Assembly (NCBI RefSeq): GCF_014196795.1
Contig: NZ_JACIEJ010000003.1
Coordinates: forward strand, 372,001-436,000
DNA: 64,000 nt
Origin: Sagittula marina
Lineage (GTDB): Bacteria > Pseudomonadota > Alphaproteobacteria > Rhodobacterales > Rhodobacteraceae
Direction: 5' to 3'
Made by a program: the position numbers and the translations under genes. The notes under the pieces are model-generated. The model worked only from the letters and a program-made list of their open reading frames with translations. It made no database searches and was not told where the DNA came from. This document shows, piece after piece, positions 27,023 to 36,356 of this stretch. Each line of letters starts with the position of its first letter. Positions within the stretch are counted from its first letter, which is position 1.

Positions 27023-28840
27023 ATGGAATTGCGCAATGTCGCGATTATCGCGCACGTCGACCACGGGAAAACGACCCTCGTCGACGAACTGCTGAAGCAA
27101 TCGGGCGCGTTTCGCGCCAATCAGGCTGTCGCCGAACGGGCAATGGACAGCAACGACCTTGAACGCGAACGCGGGATCACAATCCTTGCCAAGGCGACCT
27201 CGGTCGAATGGAAAGGCACGCGGATCAACATCGTTGACACACCCGGGCACGCTGACTTTGGTGCCGAGGTCGAGCGAATTCTGAGCATGGTCGACGGCGT
27301 TGTCCTTTTGGTGGATGCCGCAGAAGGCCCGATGCCGCAGACGAAATTCGTGACGTCCAAGGCGCTGGCGCTTGGCCTGCGTCCGATCGTGGTGCTGAAC
27401 AAGGTGGACAAACCTGACGCCGAGCCGGATCGTGCGTTGGACGAGGTCTTTGACCTGTTTTCCGCACTCGACGCGGACGAAGACCAGCTGGACTTCCCGC
27501 ATCTCTATGCCTCCGGTCGTTCCGGCTGGTGCGACGCAGAGCTGGACGGCACACGGTCAAACCTTGACGCGTTGTTCAACCTGATCGTCAACCACGTCCG
27601 CGAGCCCAAGCAGGTCAAGAAGCGCGACCTGGATTTCAGCATGTTGGCCGTGACGCTCGGCTCTGACCCCTTTGTGGGCCGCATGCTGACAGGACGCGTG
27701 GAATCGGGTCGCTGCAAGGTCGGCCAGACGGTTCAGTCGATCTCTCGCATCGGACAAAAAATCGAACAGTTCCGCGTGACCAAGATCCAGGCTTTCCGCG
27801 GCCTTCAATTGCAAGACATCGAAGAAGCCGAAGCAGGCGATATCGTGTCCATAGCAGGCATGACCAAAACCACCGTGGCCGATACGATCTGTGCCTTGGC
27901 TGTGGAAGAGCCTCTCGAAGCACAGCCTATCGATCCACCGACCATCACGGTGAGCTTTGGCATCAACGACAGTCCGCTTGCAGGGCGTGACGGCAAGCAC
28001 GTGCAGTCCCGTGTCATCCGCAACCGCCTGTACAAAGAAGCTGAAACCAACGTTGCGATCCGCATCACCGACACGCCCGGCGGCGATGCCTTCGAGGTGT
28101 CCGGCCGTGGCGAATTGCAGATGGGGGTCCTGATCGAAAACATGCGTCGCGAAGGGTTCGAGCTGTCGATCTCTCGCCCGCAAGTGATCATGAAGGAAGA
28201 GAACGGCGTCCGTATGGAGCCCGTCGAAGAAGCAACCATCGACGTGGACGATGAGTACACCGGCGCCGTGATCGAAAAGCTGACCGGACCACGCAAAGGC
28301 GAGCTGGCTGAAATGAAACCCGCCGGCGCCGGGAAAACGCGGATCATCGCGCATGTCCCTTCGCGCGGTCTGATCGGGTACCATGGTGAGTTCCTGACTG
28401 ACACCCGCGGCACAGGGGTTCTGAACCGCGTGTTCCACGGCTGGACTCCACACAAAGGTCCGATCCCGGGTCGCCGATCTGGCGTTCTGATTTCCATGGA
28501 AAATGGCGAGGCTGTGGCCTTTGCGCTGTGGAACCTCGAAGACCGCGGCAAAATGATGATTGGTGCGCAAGCCCCCGTTTATACCGGCATGATCATTGGC
28601 GAGCACAGCCGTGAAAACGACCTTGAGGTGAACCCTCTCAAGGGTAAAAAGCTTACCAACGTGCGCGCCTCCGGCACTGATGAGGCCGTCCGCCTTACCA
28701 CGCCGATCACATTGTCGCTGGAGGAAGCAATTTCCTACATCAACGATGACGAACTGGTCGAAGTGACGCCGAACGCAATTCGTCTGCGCAAGAAGTACCT
28801 CGACCCGCACGAGCGCAAGCGTCAGTCCCGCTCTGCATGA
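27023..28840 (+). CDS. typA: Ribosome-associated GTPase TypA/BipA
   Basis: A 605-residue translational GTPase of the EF-G family involved in ribosome assembly and stress adaptation. Motifs: G1 [10 protein letters not shown] (10-19), switch with RERGITI, G3 [10 protein letters not shown]4 NKVDKPD, and the C-terminal TypA-specific [27 protein letters not shown] and the end region [16 protein letters not shown] 27023 follows a GAGGAA site and matches the usual [16 protein letters not shown] start. Confidence 0.97.
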   Translation: MELRNVAIIAHVDHGKTTLVDELLKQSGAFRANQAVAERAMDSNDLERERGITILAKATSVEWKGTRINIVDTPGHADFGAEVERILSMVDGVVLLVDAAEGPMPQTKFVTSKALALGLRPIVVLNKVDKPDAEPDRALDEVFDLFSALDADEDQLDFPHLYASGRSGWCDAELDGTRSNLDALFNLIVNHVREPKQVKKRDLDFSMLAVTLGSDPFVGRMLTGRVESGRCKVGQTVQSISRIGQKIEQFRVTKIQAFRGLQLQDIEEAEAGDIVSIAGMTKTTVADTICALAVEEPLEAQPIDPPTITVSFGINDSPLAGRDGKHVQSRVIRNRLYKEAETNVAIRITDTPGGDAFEVSGRGELQMGVLIENMRREGFELSISRPQVIMKEENGVRMEPVEEATIDVDDEYTGAVIEKLTGPRKGELAEMKPAGAGKTRIIAHVPSRGLIGYHGEFLTDTRGTGVLNRVFHGWTPHKGPIPGRRSGVLISMENGEAVAFALWNLEDRGKMMIGAQAPVYTGMIIGEHSRENDLEVNPLKGKKLTNVRASGTDEAVRLTTPITLSLEEAISYINDDELVEVTPNAIRLRKKYLDPHERKRQSRSA

Positions 28841-28848
28841 TAGCATCT

Positions 28849-28872
28849 GACGCCTGCCATTCGGCGGGCGTC
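28849..28872 (+). terminator. First hairpin after typA
   Basis: GACGCCTGCC pairs with GGCGGGCGTC (one T-G pair), starting 8 bases after the stop. No T run. Confidence 0.5.
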
Positions 28873-28896
28873 ACACGATGTGAGCGAAGATATAGC

Positions 28897-28920
28897 AACG
28901 GCACCCTTCCGGGTGCCGTT
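28897..28920 (+). terminator. Second hairpin after typA
   Basis: AACGGCACCC-TTCC-GGGTGCCGTT is a perfect 10-bp stem with a tetraloop. It ends in TTATG rather than a long T run. Together with the first hairpin it makes a tandem terminator candidate. Confidence 0.65.
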
Positions 28921-28995
28921 ATGCGTTCGCAGCCGTGCGCAAGCCGCCCCTAAGGCACTTGCCGGTGGTTTAGTGAATGCGCACTGTGATTGAGT

Positions 28996-29364
28996 TTATT
29001 CTGGATCCACAGGCGTAAGTGGCTCAAGTTCGGTGCAGCCCTTCAATGGGTCACACTGGCCGTCTGGCAGGCTCTCCGCTCGGCGCAGGATGCGACGGGT
29101 GCACGTCACTTGCTGCAAAAGCACGTAGGCGGGCGCGACCAGCGCCTTTTCCTCGATATAGATTGCCGGGAAGTGGGTCATGGTGATCTGGCCGGTCTCG
29201 GCCTCGTTGTGCACCAGACGCGCCTTGCGCACCAAACGGCGGGAGGTCTCGTAAACCGCCTCGACGTTGACCTTGCGATAGCACATCGGACCAGGACCTT
29301 CATCCCGGGCAACAGCCTGGCCCGCGAGGCTCATGGCCAACAGAGTCCACCCAACGATGCGCAT
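28996..29364 (-). CDS. Small secreted protein, paralogue of the neighbouring 89-residue protein
   Basis: About 122 residues: signal peptide (MRIVGWTLLAMSLAGQAVA) then a domain CYRKVNVEAVYETSRRL ... GQITMTHFPAIYIEEKALVAPAYVLLQQVTC. The same spacing of CY-x-K-V-x-V, Y-x-TS, GQ, H-F/Y-PA-x-Y and AP-x-x-YV is found in the next gene, so the two are tandem paralogues. This copy has a C-terminal tail with three more Cys. Start ATG 29364 is preferred for its GGGA site and signal peptide; 29379 is possible. I know no function for the family. Confidence 0.7.
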   Translation of the reverse strand: MRIVGWTLLAMSLAGQAVARDEGPGPMCYRKVNVEAVYETSRRLVRKARLVHNEAETGQITMTHFPAIYIEEKALVAPAYVLLQQVTCTRRILRRAESLPDGQCDPLKGCTELEPLTPVDPE

Positions 29365-29547
29365 ATCAATCCCAGTCATCAGTCCTGACCGGAAGTCTTG
29401 TGTATTTTCTGGGGTTTGACAAGATTTGCGCCGGTTGCGGGAAAGATTTCTCCACCGGGGACACCGGGCTGCAACACACACAGCATGTAGCGGACGCCAG
29501 TCCATCCACAGCCCCAGGACGCAATATACAGCCCGTCAAAACAGATG

Positions 29548-29578
29548 AAGGGCGCGGGTTGGCAGCCCCCGCGCCCTT
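29548..29578 (-). terminator. Hairpin after the 89-residue secreted protein gene
   Basis: AAGGGCGCGGG (29548-29558) and CCCGCGCCCTT (29568-29578) form an 11-bp perfect stem, 24 bases after the stop of the upstream minus-strand gene. Only TTC follows on the minus strand. Confidence 0.6.
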
Positions 29579-29601
29579 CTAATGCCTACCTCAAGAGAGG
29601 A

Positions 29602-29871
29602 TTAGCTGCAGGGTGCTTTCACTGCAACGTAGTGACCCGGAGCCGCCATGGACTTGTTCTCTTTGTACACGGCCGGGTAATGCATTTTGACCATCTGGCC
29701 GTTTGCATTGTGCTCCCACTCGGTGTGCGCCGCCATGATCAGGGTCTTGGAGGTGTGGTACTTGGCTGGAACCCAGACTTTATCGTAGCACGCCACGACT
29801 TGACCTTCCCAGGCAAATGCCGGGGCTGCGAGAGCTGCGAGAATTGCTGCGCCTGCGATAACTTTTTTCAT
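29602..29871 (-). CDS. Small secreted protein of unknown family, tandem paralogue
   Basis: An 89-residue protein with a signal peptide (KKVIAGAAILAALAAPAFA) and a compact domain of about 70 residues: CYDKVWVPAKYHTSKTLI, then GQMVKMHYPAVYKENKSMAAPGHYV and a final CS. Two Cys frame the domain and could form a disulphide. It shares its residue pattern with the protein encoded just downstream (28996-29364), separated by a hairpin. GGGAGA before the ATG at 29871 supports the start. No homologue of known function comes to mind. Confidence 0.78.
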   Translation of the reverse strand: MKKVIAGAAILAALAAPAFAWEGQVVACYDKVWVPAKYHTSKTLIMAAHTEWEHNANGQMVKMHYPAVYKENKSMAAPGHYVAVKAPCS

Positions 29872-30330
29872 GATCTTTCTCCCAAGAAAAGTTGTAGGTG
29901 CGAGCACCTTAGCCAAACATTCTCAGGCGACGCGACAGGAATTCCTTACTTGAGGGCCAAAAAGCGCCTACCTCCCCGGATTCCCCAAGAAAATCGGCAT
30001 TCTGTGACCCAAGTGCCATATTTTTGCCACGGTTCCAGCCATTTATGAGGTGTTTTGCATTTTCGATAACGGAAACCATTCCACAAAGCGAAAGCGATAC
30101 TGTGGATAACCCTGCAATTACCGGAAATTTTCTCGAATCATCCAAGCAGCAGAAACCGCACCAAGGCTGTATTCCGCCGACGGCAAAGCACCGCCGAGCC
30201 GGGCCCGAACGAGCGCGGATGATTATGTTCAACACACAACTCAACTATTTGGAAAAGAACAGCTATTGGCAGCCAGCTACCAATTCGAAATACGATACGC
30301 AACTTAGGCCAGCCAAGCTGGCCAAAATAC
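29872..30330. other. Intergenic stretch of about 460 bases
   Basis: No gene is recognisable. The stretch contains one exact DnaA box (TGTGGATAA at 30101-30109) and a 7-bp perfect hairpin, GGCCAGC-CAA-GCTGGCC, at 30307-30323 next to the end of the DUF1330 gene. The promoter for the secreted-protein pair should lie at the left end. It is less GC-rich than its neighbours. Confidence 0.4.
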
Positions 30331-30618
30331 TCAGTCGGAGATTTCGACCACCATCAACTCCCGCTCCGACGCATCTCGCGCATGACTGAGAGCTTCTTGG
30401 TATGCATCGGAGTGATAGCAGGCAACAGCCTCGTCGACGGAAGCAAACCGCGCCACAACATTGCGCGGACGGTCTTTGCCTTCAAGCTGCACATATCGTC
30501 CGCCACGGGCGATGAACTGCCCACCGTGTGCCGCGATGGCAGGCCCCGCCAAGGCCGCGTACTTGCTGTACGACGCTTCGTCGGTGACGGTGACGTGGGC
30601 GATCCAAAGTGCGGACAT
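30331..30618 (-). CDS. DUF1330 family protein
   Basis: A 95-residue protein with the dimeric ferredoxin-like fold pattern of DUF1330: WIAHVTVTDEASYSKYAALAGPAIAAHGGQFIARGG at the N-terminus and VVARFASVDEAVACYHSDAYQEAL in the middle. The biochemical role of the family is not known. GGAGAG precedes ATG 30618. It lies downstream of alaS on the same strand but is separated from it by a terminator-like hairpin. Confidence 0.88.
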   Translation of the reverse strand: MSALWIAHVTVTDEASYSKYAALAGPAIAAHGGQFIARGGRYVQLEGKDRPRNVVARFASVDEAVACYHSDAYQEALSHARDASERELMVVEISD

Positions 30619-30636
30619 GAAGCTCTCCAAAGGCAA

Positions 30637-30668
30637 AGGCCCCGGTTGTTATACCGAGGCCCCTTTTT
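30637..30668. terminator. Bidirectional terminator-like hairpin between alaS and DUF1330
   Basis: GGCC-x-CGG and CCG-x-GGCC arms close an 8-base-paired stem; the plus side ends in CCTTTTTG. On the minus strand it closes the alaS transcript, with only TTTG behind it. Confidence 0.6.
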
Positions 30669-30729
30669 GCGTCTATTTTCGGTCCGGGGTCAAGTCACGG
30701 ACTTGTGTCGGCCTGGGAAAAACGCTGCG

Positions 30730-33399
30730 TCATCCGGCGATTACAGCGCGTGCTGCAGCAATGGCTGCCTCAACGTTGTCTACGCTTGCGCCCCCGCCTT
30801 GTGCCATGTCAGGTCGGCCACCACCGCCCTTGCCGCCCAGTTCAGGAACGGCTGCCTTCACCAGATCAACGGCAGACAGCGTGGCTTTCAGATCATCTGT
30901 GACGCCTGCGGCCACCGCAGCCTTTCCACCGGCCTCCGCGATCAGCAACACGGCACCGGAGCCAAGGCGCGCCTTATGCTCGTCGATCAGCGGCGGCAAA
31001 TCCTTGCCCGTAACGCCGGTCAGCACCTGTGCGTGGAATTTGACACCATTGATCTCTTCGACCTCCGTCGCGGTACCGCTGCCACCAGACATCGCCAGCT
31101 CACGTCGCAGATTGGCGACCTCGTTTTCCAGCTTCTTGCGGTCGTCCAAAAGCGCTTTGACGCGGGCAGGAACATCCGCAGGCTGGGACTTCAGATCACC
31201 GGCGACCTGCGTCAGCAACCGGTCCTGCGCTTCGAGATAATCCAGCGCCACCTGGCCGGTGAGCGCCTCGATCCGGCGCACGCCGGACGCCGACGCGGTG
31301 TCACCCAGCAGGACAAAAGCCCCAATGTCGCCGGTTTGGCGGACATGCGTGCCGCCGCAAAGCTCCAGCGAATAAGTGGTACCATCAGCCCCCTTGCCGG
31401 AGCCTGATTTGGACCCCATGGACACCACTCGGACTTCGTCGCCGTATTTTTCGCCGAACAGCGCCTGCGCGCCCAGTCCACGGGCATCGTCAGGCGTCAT
31501 GATACGTGTCGTCACCGGGCTGTTCTGACGAATGTACGCATTCACGTCAGCGCTGATACCCACCATCTCTTCGTGGCTCAGACCTTTGTTATGGCTGAAG
31601 TCAAAGCGCAAGCGCTCCGGCGCATTCAGCGAGCCCCGCTGCGCCACGTGATCGCCAAGCGCCTCGCGCAGAGCCTCGTGCAACAGGTGCGTGGCCGAGT
31701 GATTTGCTCGGATGGCGGACCGACGCGCGTGATCAACCTCCAAGGCCATTGCATCACCGACCTTCAGGGTGCCCTTTTCCACCTTTACATGATGCGCGAA
31801 GACCCTGCCGCCGCCCATTTTTTGTGTATCTGTCACCTGGGCGCTGTCACGTTCATTTTCCAAACGGCGCAGTATGCCGGTATCGCCCACCTGGCCGCCG
31901 CTTTCGCCATAAAAAGGCGTCTGGTTCAGAACGACCCAGCCGTCGTCACCGGCGTCTAGGGCGGTGATCGCAGCGCCGTCCTTGACCAGTGCCAAAATCT
32001 GACCCTCGGCCCGCTCGGTGTCGTACCCGAGGAAATCGGTCGCGCCGTGGGTCTCTGCGATGTCGAACCAAACCGCCCCGTCGGCCGCCTCGCCGGAACC
32101 GGACCAGGCTGCGCGCGCGCGTGCCTTTTGCTCCGCCATGGCTGTATCAAAGCCATCAGTGTCCACTGCGCGCCCCTTTTCACGCAAAGCATCCTGCGTG
32201 AGGTCGAGCGGAAAACCAAAGGTGTCATAGAGTTTGAAGGCCGTTTCGCCCGGCAGCTGCGCGCCCTCGCCCAGATCAGCCAGCTCGTCGTCCAAAAGCT
32301 TCAGCCCGCGGTCCAGGGTCTGCTTGAAGCGCGTCTCTTCATTAAGCAGCGTTTCCTCGATCATCGACTGACCGCGTTGCAGTTCTGGGTATGCCTCGCC
32401 CATCTGGCGCACCAGTGCCGGCACCAGCTTGTACATCAGCGGATCTTGCGCGCCGAGCAGGTGGGCGTGGCGCATGGCGCGGCGCATGATGCGGCGCAGG
32501 ACGTAGCCACGGCCATCATTGGACGGCATCACACCATCGGCAATCAGAAAAGAAGTAGAGCGCAGGTGGTCCGCAATGACGCGGTGATGCATTTTGCCCG
32601 GACCGTCCGGATCGGCAGAGGTCGCATGGGCTGAGGCCTCAATCAGCGCCCGCATCAGATCAGTGTCGTAATTGTCGTGCTTGCCTTGCAGCAGTGCCCC
32701 AATACGTTCCAGACCCATTCCGGTGTCGATGGACTGCATGTCCAGCGCCTTCATGGAACCGTCTTCGAACTGCTCGTTCTGCATGAAAACGACGTTCCAG
32801 ATCTCGATGAAGCGATCGCCGTCTTCTTCAGCCGATCCAGGAGGGCCACCCCAGATGTGGTCGCCGTGGTCGTAGAAAATTTCCGTGCACGGGCCGCATG
32901 GACCGGTCGGGCCCATCTGCCAAAAGTTGTCCGACGTTTCGATCCGGATGATCCGGTCTTCTGGCACGCCGACTTTCTTCCAGATTTCGAAGGCTTCGTC
33001 GTCGGTATGATAGACCGTTGTCAGCAGCCGTGTCGGGTCGATGCCGAATTCCTTTGTCACCACCTCCCAAGCATACGGGATCGCTTCGGTTTTGAAATAA
33101 TCGCCGAAGGAGAAGTTGCCGAGCATCTCAAAGAACGTGTGGTGGCGTGCGGTGTAGCCAACGTTGTCGAGGTCGTTGTGTTTGCCACCGGCGCGCACGC
33201 ATTTCTGCGAGGACGTGGCACGGTTGTAGTCACGCTTTTCAACCCCGGTGAAACAGTTTTTGAACTGCACCATGCCGGAGTTGACGAACATCAGCGTGGG
33301 ATCGTTTCGCGGGACCAGCGGGCTGGACGGCACGATCTGGTGCCCCTGCTTCTCGAAGTAGTTCAGAAAAGTCGAACGGATGTCGTTCAGGCTGGCCAT
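30730..33399 (-). CDS. alaS: Alanyl-tRNA synthetase
   Basis: An 889-residue class II synthetase that charges tRNA-Ala. The catalytic domain opens with [40 protein letters not shown]; the editing domain has the zinc-site motif [12 protein letters not shown] and CGGTHV; the C-Ala domain ends with [13 protein letters not shown]. The frame is open to 33612, but ATG 33399 (MASLNDIR) with an upstream GAGGGG is the family start. Length is normal. Confidence 0.97.
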   Translation of the reverse strand: MASLNDIRSTFLNYFEKQGHQIVPSSPLVPRNDPTLMFVNSGMVQFKNCFTGVEKRDYNRATSSQKCVRAGGKHNDLDNVGYTARHHTFFEMLGNFSFGDYFKTEAIPYAWEVVTKEFGIDPTRLLTTVYHTDDEAFEIWKKVGVPEDRIIRIETSDNFWQMGPTGPCGPCTEIFYDHGDHIWGGPPGSAEEDGDRFIEIWNVVFMQNEQFEDGSMKALDMQSIDTGMGLERIGALLQGKHDNYDTDLMRALIEASAHATSADPDGPGKMHHRVIADHLRSTSFLIADGVMPSNDGRGYVLRRIMRRAMRHAHLLGAQDPLMYKLVPALVRQMGEAYPELQRGQSMIEETLLNEETRFKQTLDRGLKLLDDELADLGEGAQLPGETAFKLYDTFGFPLDLTQDALREKGRAVDTDGFDTAMAEQKARARAAWSGSGEAADGAVWFDIAETHGATDFLGYDTERAEGQILALVKDGAAITALDAGDDGWVVLNQTPFYGESGGQVGDTGILRRLENERDSAQVTDTQKMGGGRVFAHHVKVEKGTLKVGDAMALEVDHARRSAIRANHSATHLLHEALREALGDHVAQRGSLNAPERLRFDFSHNKGLSHEEMVGISADVNAYIRQNSPVTTRIMTPDDARGLGAQALFGEKYGDEVRVVSMGSKSGSGKGADGTTYSLELCGGTHVRQTGDIGAFVLLGDTASASGVRRIEALTGQVALDYLEAQDRLLTQVAGDLKSQPADVPARVKALLDDRKKLENEVANLRRELAMSGGSGTATEVEEINGVKFHAQVLTGVTGKDLPPLIDEHKARLGSGAVLLIAEAGGKAAVAAGVTDDLKATLSAVDLVKAAVPELGGKGGGGRPDMAQGGGASVDNVEAAIAAARAVIAG

Positions 33400-33491
33400 G
33401 GCGCGCCCCTCATGCGTTAGGTTTCGGGCACATGTATCGCCCGTGTCCCGTCCTGTCCATAAGCGCTGATCGGTGTGAGCCAGGTTGCCGC

Positions 33492-34388
33492 TCAGAGGAT
33501 ATCGGCCTTCCCAAGATCGGCCTGCGCGAAATCGATCAAGGCCCGGGTTTTGCGTGGCAGAACACGGCCTTCGAGATAGACGGCGCTGAGCGGGCTCGCC
33601 GGTCCTGTCCAATCGGTCAGCAGCTCGATGAGCTCACCGCGGTCCAGCCGATCCCGCAACGAAAAGTGTGGGATAAGGGCCACGCCCTGCCCCGCCGCCG
33701 CAAGGTCCGTGGCGGCTCGGGCTGAATTTACACGGAAACGACCGTTCACATCGACCGTCAGCGTCTCACCTGCTTTGTCAAAGGACCAGCGGCGCGGCGC
33801 GTGCCGGTTCATGTCGAGAATACAGCTGTGGTCTGCGAGAGCCTTAGGCGACAGAGGCGCACCGTTTGTCATCAGATAGTCTGGGCTGGCGACCAGAACC
33901 GACCGCATCTCCCCCAGTTTGCGGGTCTTGAGAGACAGCATTTCAGAATGGCCAATGCGGAACGCGAGGTCGATCCCTTCGGCGGCAAGGTCCACAAAGT
34001 CGTCTTTGAGACGCAGATCGAGGCTTATTCCCCGATGCGCTGCGCCAAAACGGCCCAGCATGCCAGTCACCCATACCTCGCCGAAGGTCACAGGGGCAGA
34101 CACGCGCAATGTCCCAGTCAAAGCGCGCCCCTCCTCTGTCACTGTTGCAAGAAGATCGTCCAGATCTTCGAGCACCGCAGGCGCGCGGGCCAGCAGATCT
34201 TCGCCCGCAGGGGTCAGCCCCACTTTACGTGTGGTGCGCTGAAACAGGCGGACGCTCAAGCGCCGCTCCAATTCGGCCACGTATTTAGACGTCAGCCGAT
34301 TGGAGACCCCCAACTGATCTGCTGCACCGGTAAAAGACCCGGTCTGCGCCGTCGCCACGAAGGCACGCAATTCATCTACAATATCCAT
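33492..34388 (-). CDS. LysR-family transcriptional regulator
   Basis: A 298-residue regulator with a winged helix at residues 1-60 ([39 protein letters not shown]) and a periplasmic-binding-like effector domain (about 90-290). The SNRLTSK recognition helix differs from the common TQPAVS type. Divergent from a DODA-type dioxygenase and a glutathionyl-hydroquinone reductase, it probably controls those in response to an aromatic or quinone compound. Start ATG 34388; a TTG one codon earlier is also possible. Confidence 0.87.
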   Translation of the reverse strand: MDIVDELRAFVATAQTGSFTGAADQLGVSNRLTSKYVAELERRLSVRLFQRTTRKVGLTPAGEDLLARAPAVLEDLDDLLATVTEEGRALTGTLRVSAPVTFGEVWVTGMLGRFGAAHRGISLDLRLKDDFVDLAAEGIDLAFRIGHSEMLSLKTRKLGEMRSVLVASPDYLMTNGAPLSPKALADHSCILDMNRHAPRRWSFDKAGETLTVDVNGRFRVNSARAATDLAAAGQGVALIPHFSLRDRLDRGELIELLTDWTGPASPLSAVYLEGRVLPRKTRALIDFAQADLGKADIL

Positions 34389-34540
34389 CAAAGGCCATTC
34401 CGAACAAAATATGGAAAGTCATTCTCTGAATTCTTCATATCATGGAGTATGCCGGGCGACTACATATGCCTTGGTCAGGCGGTCGATAGACGCTGCCAAC
34501 AACGTCAGGGCCCCCTTCTGGGCCCGAGAAAGGACACCCA

Positions 34541-35368
34541 ATGCCCGTGACACGCACGCTGGACGATCTGAAGGCCAGTCTCTCCCCGTCGGATCGAATG
34601 CCGCTGGTCTTTCTCGGCCACGGCAGCCCGATGAATGCCATCGAGAACACGCGTTACGGTCGCGCCTGGTCGGACCTGGGACGCAGCCTGCCAAAGCCTC
34701 GCGCAATTCTGGTGGTGTCCGCCCATTGGATGACACGCGGAACAACACTGGTGGACGTGTCAGAGATGCCGCGGACGATCCACGACTTCTACGGATTTCC
34801 GGAGGCTCTTTTTGCCCAGACGTACGAAGCACATGGCGCGCCGGAACTTGCCCGTGAGGTCACAACATTGCTTGCCAGCCACCACGCAGAAGAGGACGAC
34901 ACCTGGGGGCTGGATCATGGCGCCTGGTCCGTTCTGAAGTTTCTGTACCCAGACGCCAACGTGCCGGTGTTCCAGGTCAGCATCGACATGGGACGCGATC
35001 TGGATCACCAGTTGGACATCGGGCGCACACTGTCTGCTTTGCGCGACAAAGGTGTTCTGATCCTGGGGTCGGGAAATGTTGTGCACAACCTTCGCGCAAT
35101 GCGCTGGGGCAAGGACGTCGCGCCGCAGGACTTCGCGCTGGAATTCGACCGGCTCTTTGCAGACCGGCTGGAAGACCGGGATTTCGACGGCTTGGCCGAT
35201 AGAAAGGCTCTGGGCTCGCTGCTGACAATGGCCCACCCGTCTTTGGACCACTACATGCCTGCGCTGACCGTGGCCGGCGCATCAGATGCACGCGATCAAC
35301 TGACGTTCATGACGGATGACATCGACTTGGGATCAGTTTCGATGCGGTCTTTTGTGTTCCACGCATAA
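34541..35368 (+). CDS. ygiD: DODA-type extradiol aromatic ring-opening dioxygenase
   Basis: A 275-residue LigB-superfamily enzyme of the YgiD/DODA type. Metal-site His27 lies in FLGHGSPMNA and His62 in VSAHWMTRG; the family stretches FYGFPEALF, GLDHGAWSVL and GSGNVVHNL are all present. Such enzymes cleave catechol rings such as DOPA next to the hydroxyls using iron or zinc; the true substrate here is unknown. It is followed by a glutathionyl-hydroquinone reductase after 11 bases, so the two likely form an operon for handling quinones and catechols under the divergent LysR. Confidence 0.9.
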   Translation: MPVTRTLDDLKASLSPSDRMPLVFLGHGSPMNAIENTRYGRAWSDLGRSLPKPRAILVVSAHWMTRGTTLVDVSEMPRTIHDFYGFPEALFAQTYEAHGAPELAREVTTLLASHHAEEDDTWGLDHGAWSVLKFLYPDANVPVFQVSIDMGRDLDHQLDIGRTLSALRDKGVLILGSGNVVHNLRAMRWGKDVAPQDFALEFDRLFADRLEDRDFDGLADRKALGSLLTMAHPSLDHYMPALTVAGASDARDQLTFMTDDIDLGSVSMRSFVFHA

Positions 35369-35379
35369 GGAGAGTTGAG

Positions 35380-36333
35380 ATACTTGTAGATGGTAAATGG
35401 CAAGAAGATTGGCAGCCTGTGCAGAAGGCCGATGACCAAGGCCGTTTCGTGCGGCAGGTGTCGAGCTTTCGCAATTGGGTCACGCCAGATGGTGCGCCCG
35501 GCCCCACCGGCGACGGCGGCTTTCCTGCCGAGGCCGGGAGATACCGATTGTATGTGGCGCTGATCTGCCCGTGGGCTTCGCGTGTTCTGATGACGCGTGC
35601 GCTGAAGGGGTTAAATGATATCGTTCCGGTGACTGTTGTGAACCCGACCCTCACCGATCAAGGCTGGCAATTTGGCGGCTATGATGGAGCGGACGAGGAC
35701 CCGCTGTTTGGCAGTTCTTACCTGCATCAGCTATACACGAGGGCCGATCCGTTGTTCACCGGACGCGCCACGGTGCCGGTGCTTTGGGATATGAAGCGCA
35801 ACGTCATGGTAAACAACGAAAGCGCTGACCTTCTGCGCATGTTCGATACTGCGTTCGAGGGGCTGGTCGCGTCTGACCTGCGTCTTTACCCGCAGGATCT
35901 GGCCGAGCAGATCGACGCGCTGAACCCTGTAATTTACGACAATCTGAACAATGGGGTTTACAAGTCGGGCTTTGCCTCGTCCCAAACTGCCTATGATGAA
36001 GCGGTGGAGGGCGTGTTCGCAACACTCGACATGTTGGAAGACCGACTGACCGAAGACTATCTGTTTGGCGACCGCGTCACAGAATCCGACATCCGGCTCT
36101 TTGTGACCCTGATCCGCTTTGACGCCGCCTATCACGGTATCTTTAAGACCAACCGCCGTCAGATCGCGGACTACCCACGACTTCAAGCCTATTTGGCGCG
36201 TATACTCGCCTTGCCTGGTGTCCGTGAGACCGTCAACATGAACCACATCACGCGGGGCTACTATTCGATCAAAGCGCTGAATCCCACTGGCATTCGCCCC
36301 ATCGGACCGGCGCATGTCATGGCCTTGGCATAG
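35380..36333 (+). CDS. Glutathionyl-hydroquinone reductase (YqjG/Xi-class GST), apparent ATA start
   Basis: A Xi-class glutathione transferase of about 317 residues that removes glutathione from glutathionyl-hydroquinones. Catalytic Cys63 sits in LICPWASRVL (E. coli YqjG has Cys63 in LACPWAHR), with SSFRNWVTPDGAPGPTGDGG before it and YDNLNNGVYKSGFA, IRLFVTLIRFD after it. The conserved N-terminus x-LVDGKWQ is encoded in frame from 35380, but the codon there is ATA, preceded by a perfect AAGGAG seven bases upstream. The first usual start codon, GTG 35419, has no ribosome site and would cut conserved residues. Confidence 0.9.
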   Translation: MLVDGKWQEDWQPVQKADDQGRFVRQVSSFRNWVTPDGAPGPTGDGGFPAEAGRYRLYVALICPWASRVLMTRALKGLNDIVPVTVVNPTLTDQGWQFGGYDGADEDPLFGSSYLHQLYTRADPLFTGRATVPVLWDMKRNVMVNNESADLLRMFDTAFEGLVASDLRLYPQDLAEQIDALNPVIYDNLNNGVYKSGFASSQTAYDEAVEGVFATLDMLEDRLTEDYLFGDRVTESDIRLFVTLIRFDAAYHGIFKTNRRQIADYPRLQAYLARILALPGVRETVNMNHITRGYYSIKALNPTGIRPIGPAHVMALA

Positions 36334-36356
36334 GTGTAGCCGGGCATCGCCTACAC

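Noticed and set aside
30101-30109. Exact DnaA box (TGTGGATAA) in the 29872-30330 gap, as a possible replication origin
   Set aside because: Only one box is present, with no cluster of boxes, no AT-rich unwinding stretch and no dnaA, repA or hemE nearby.
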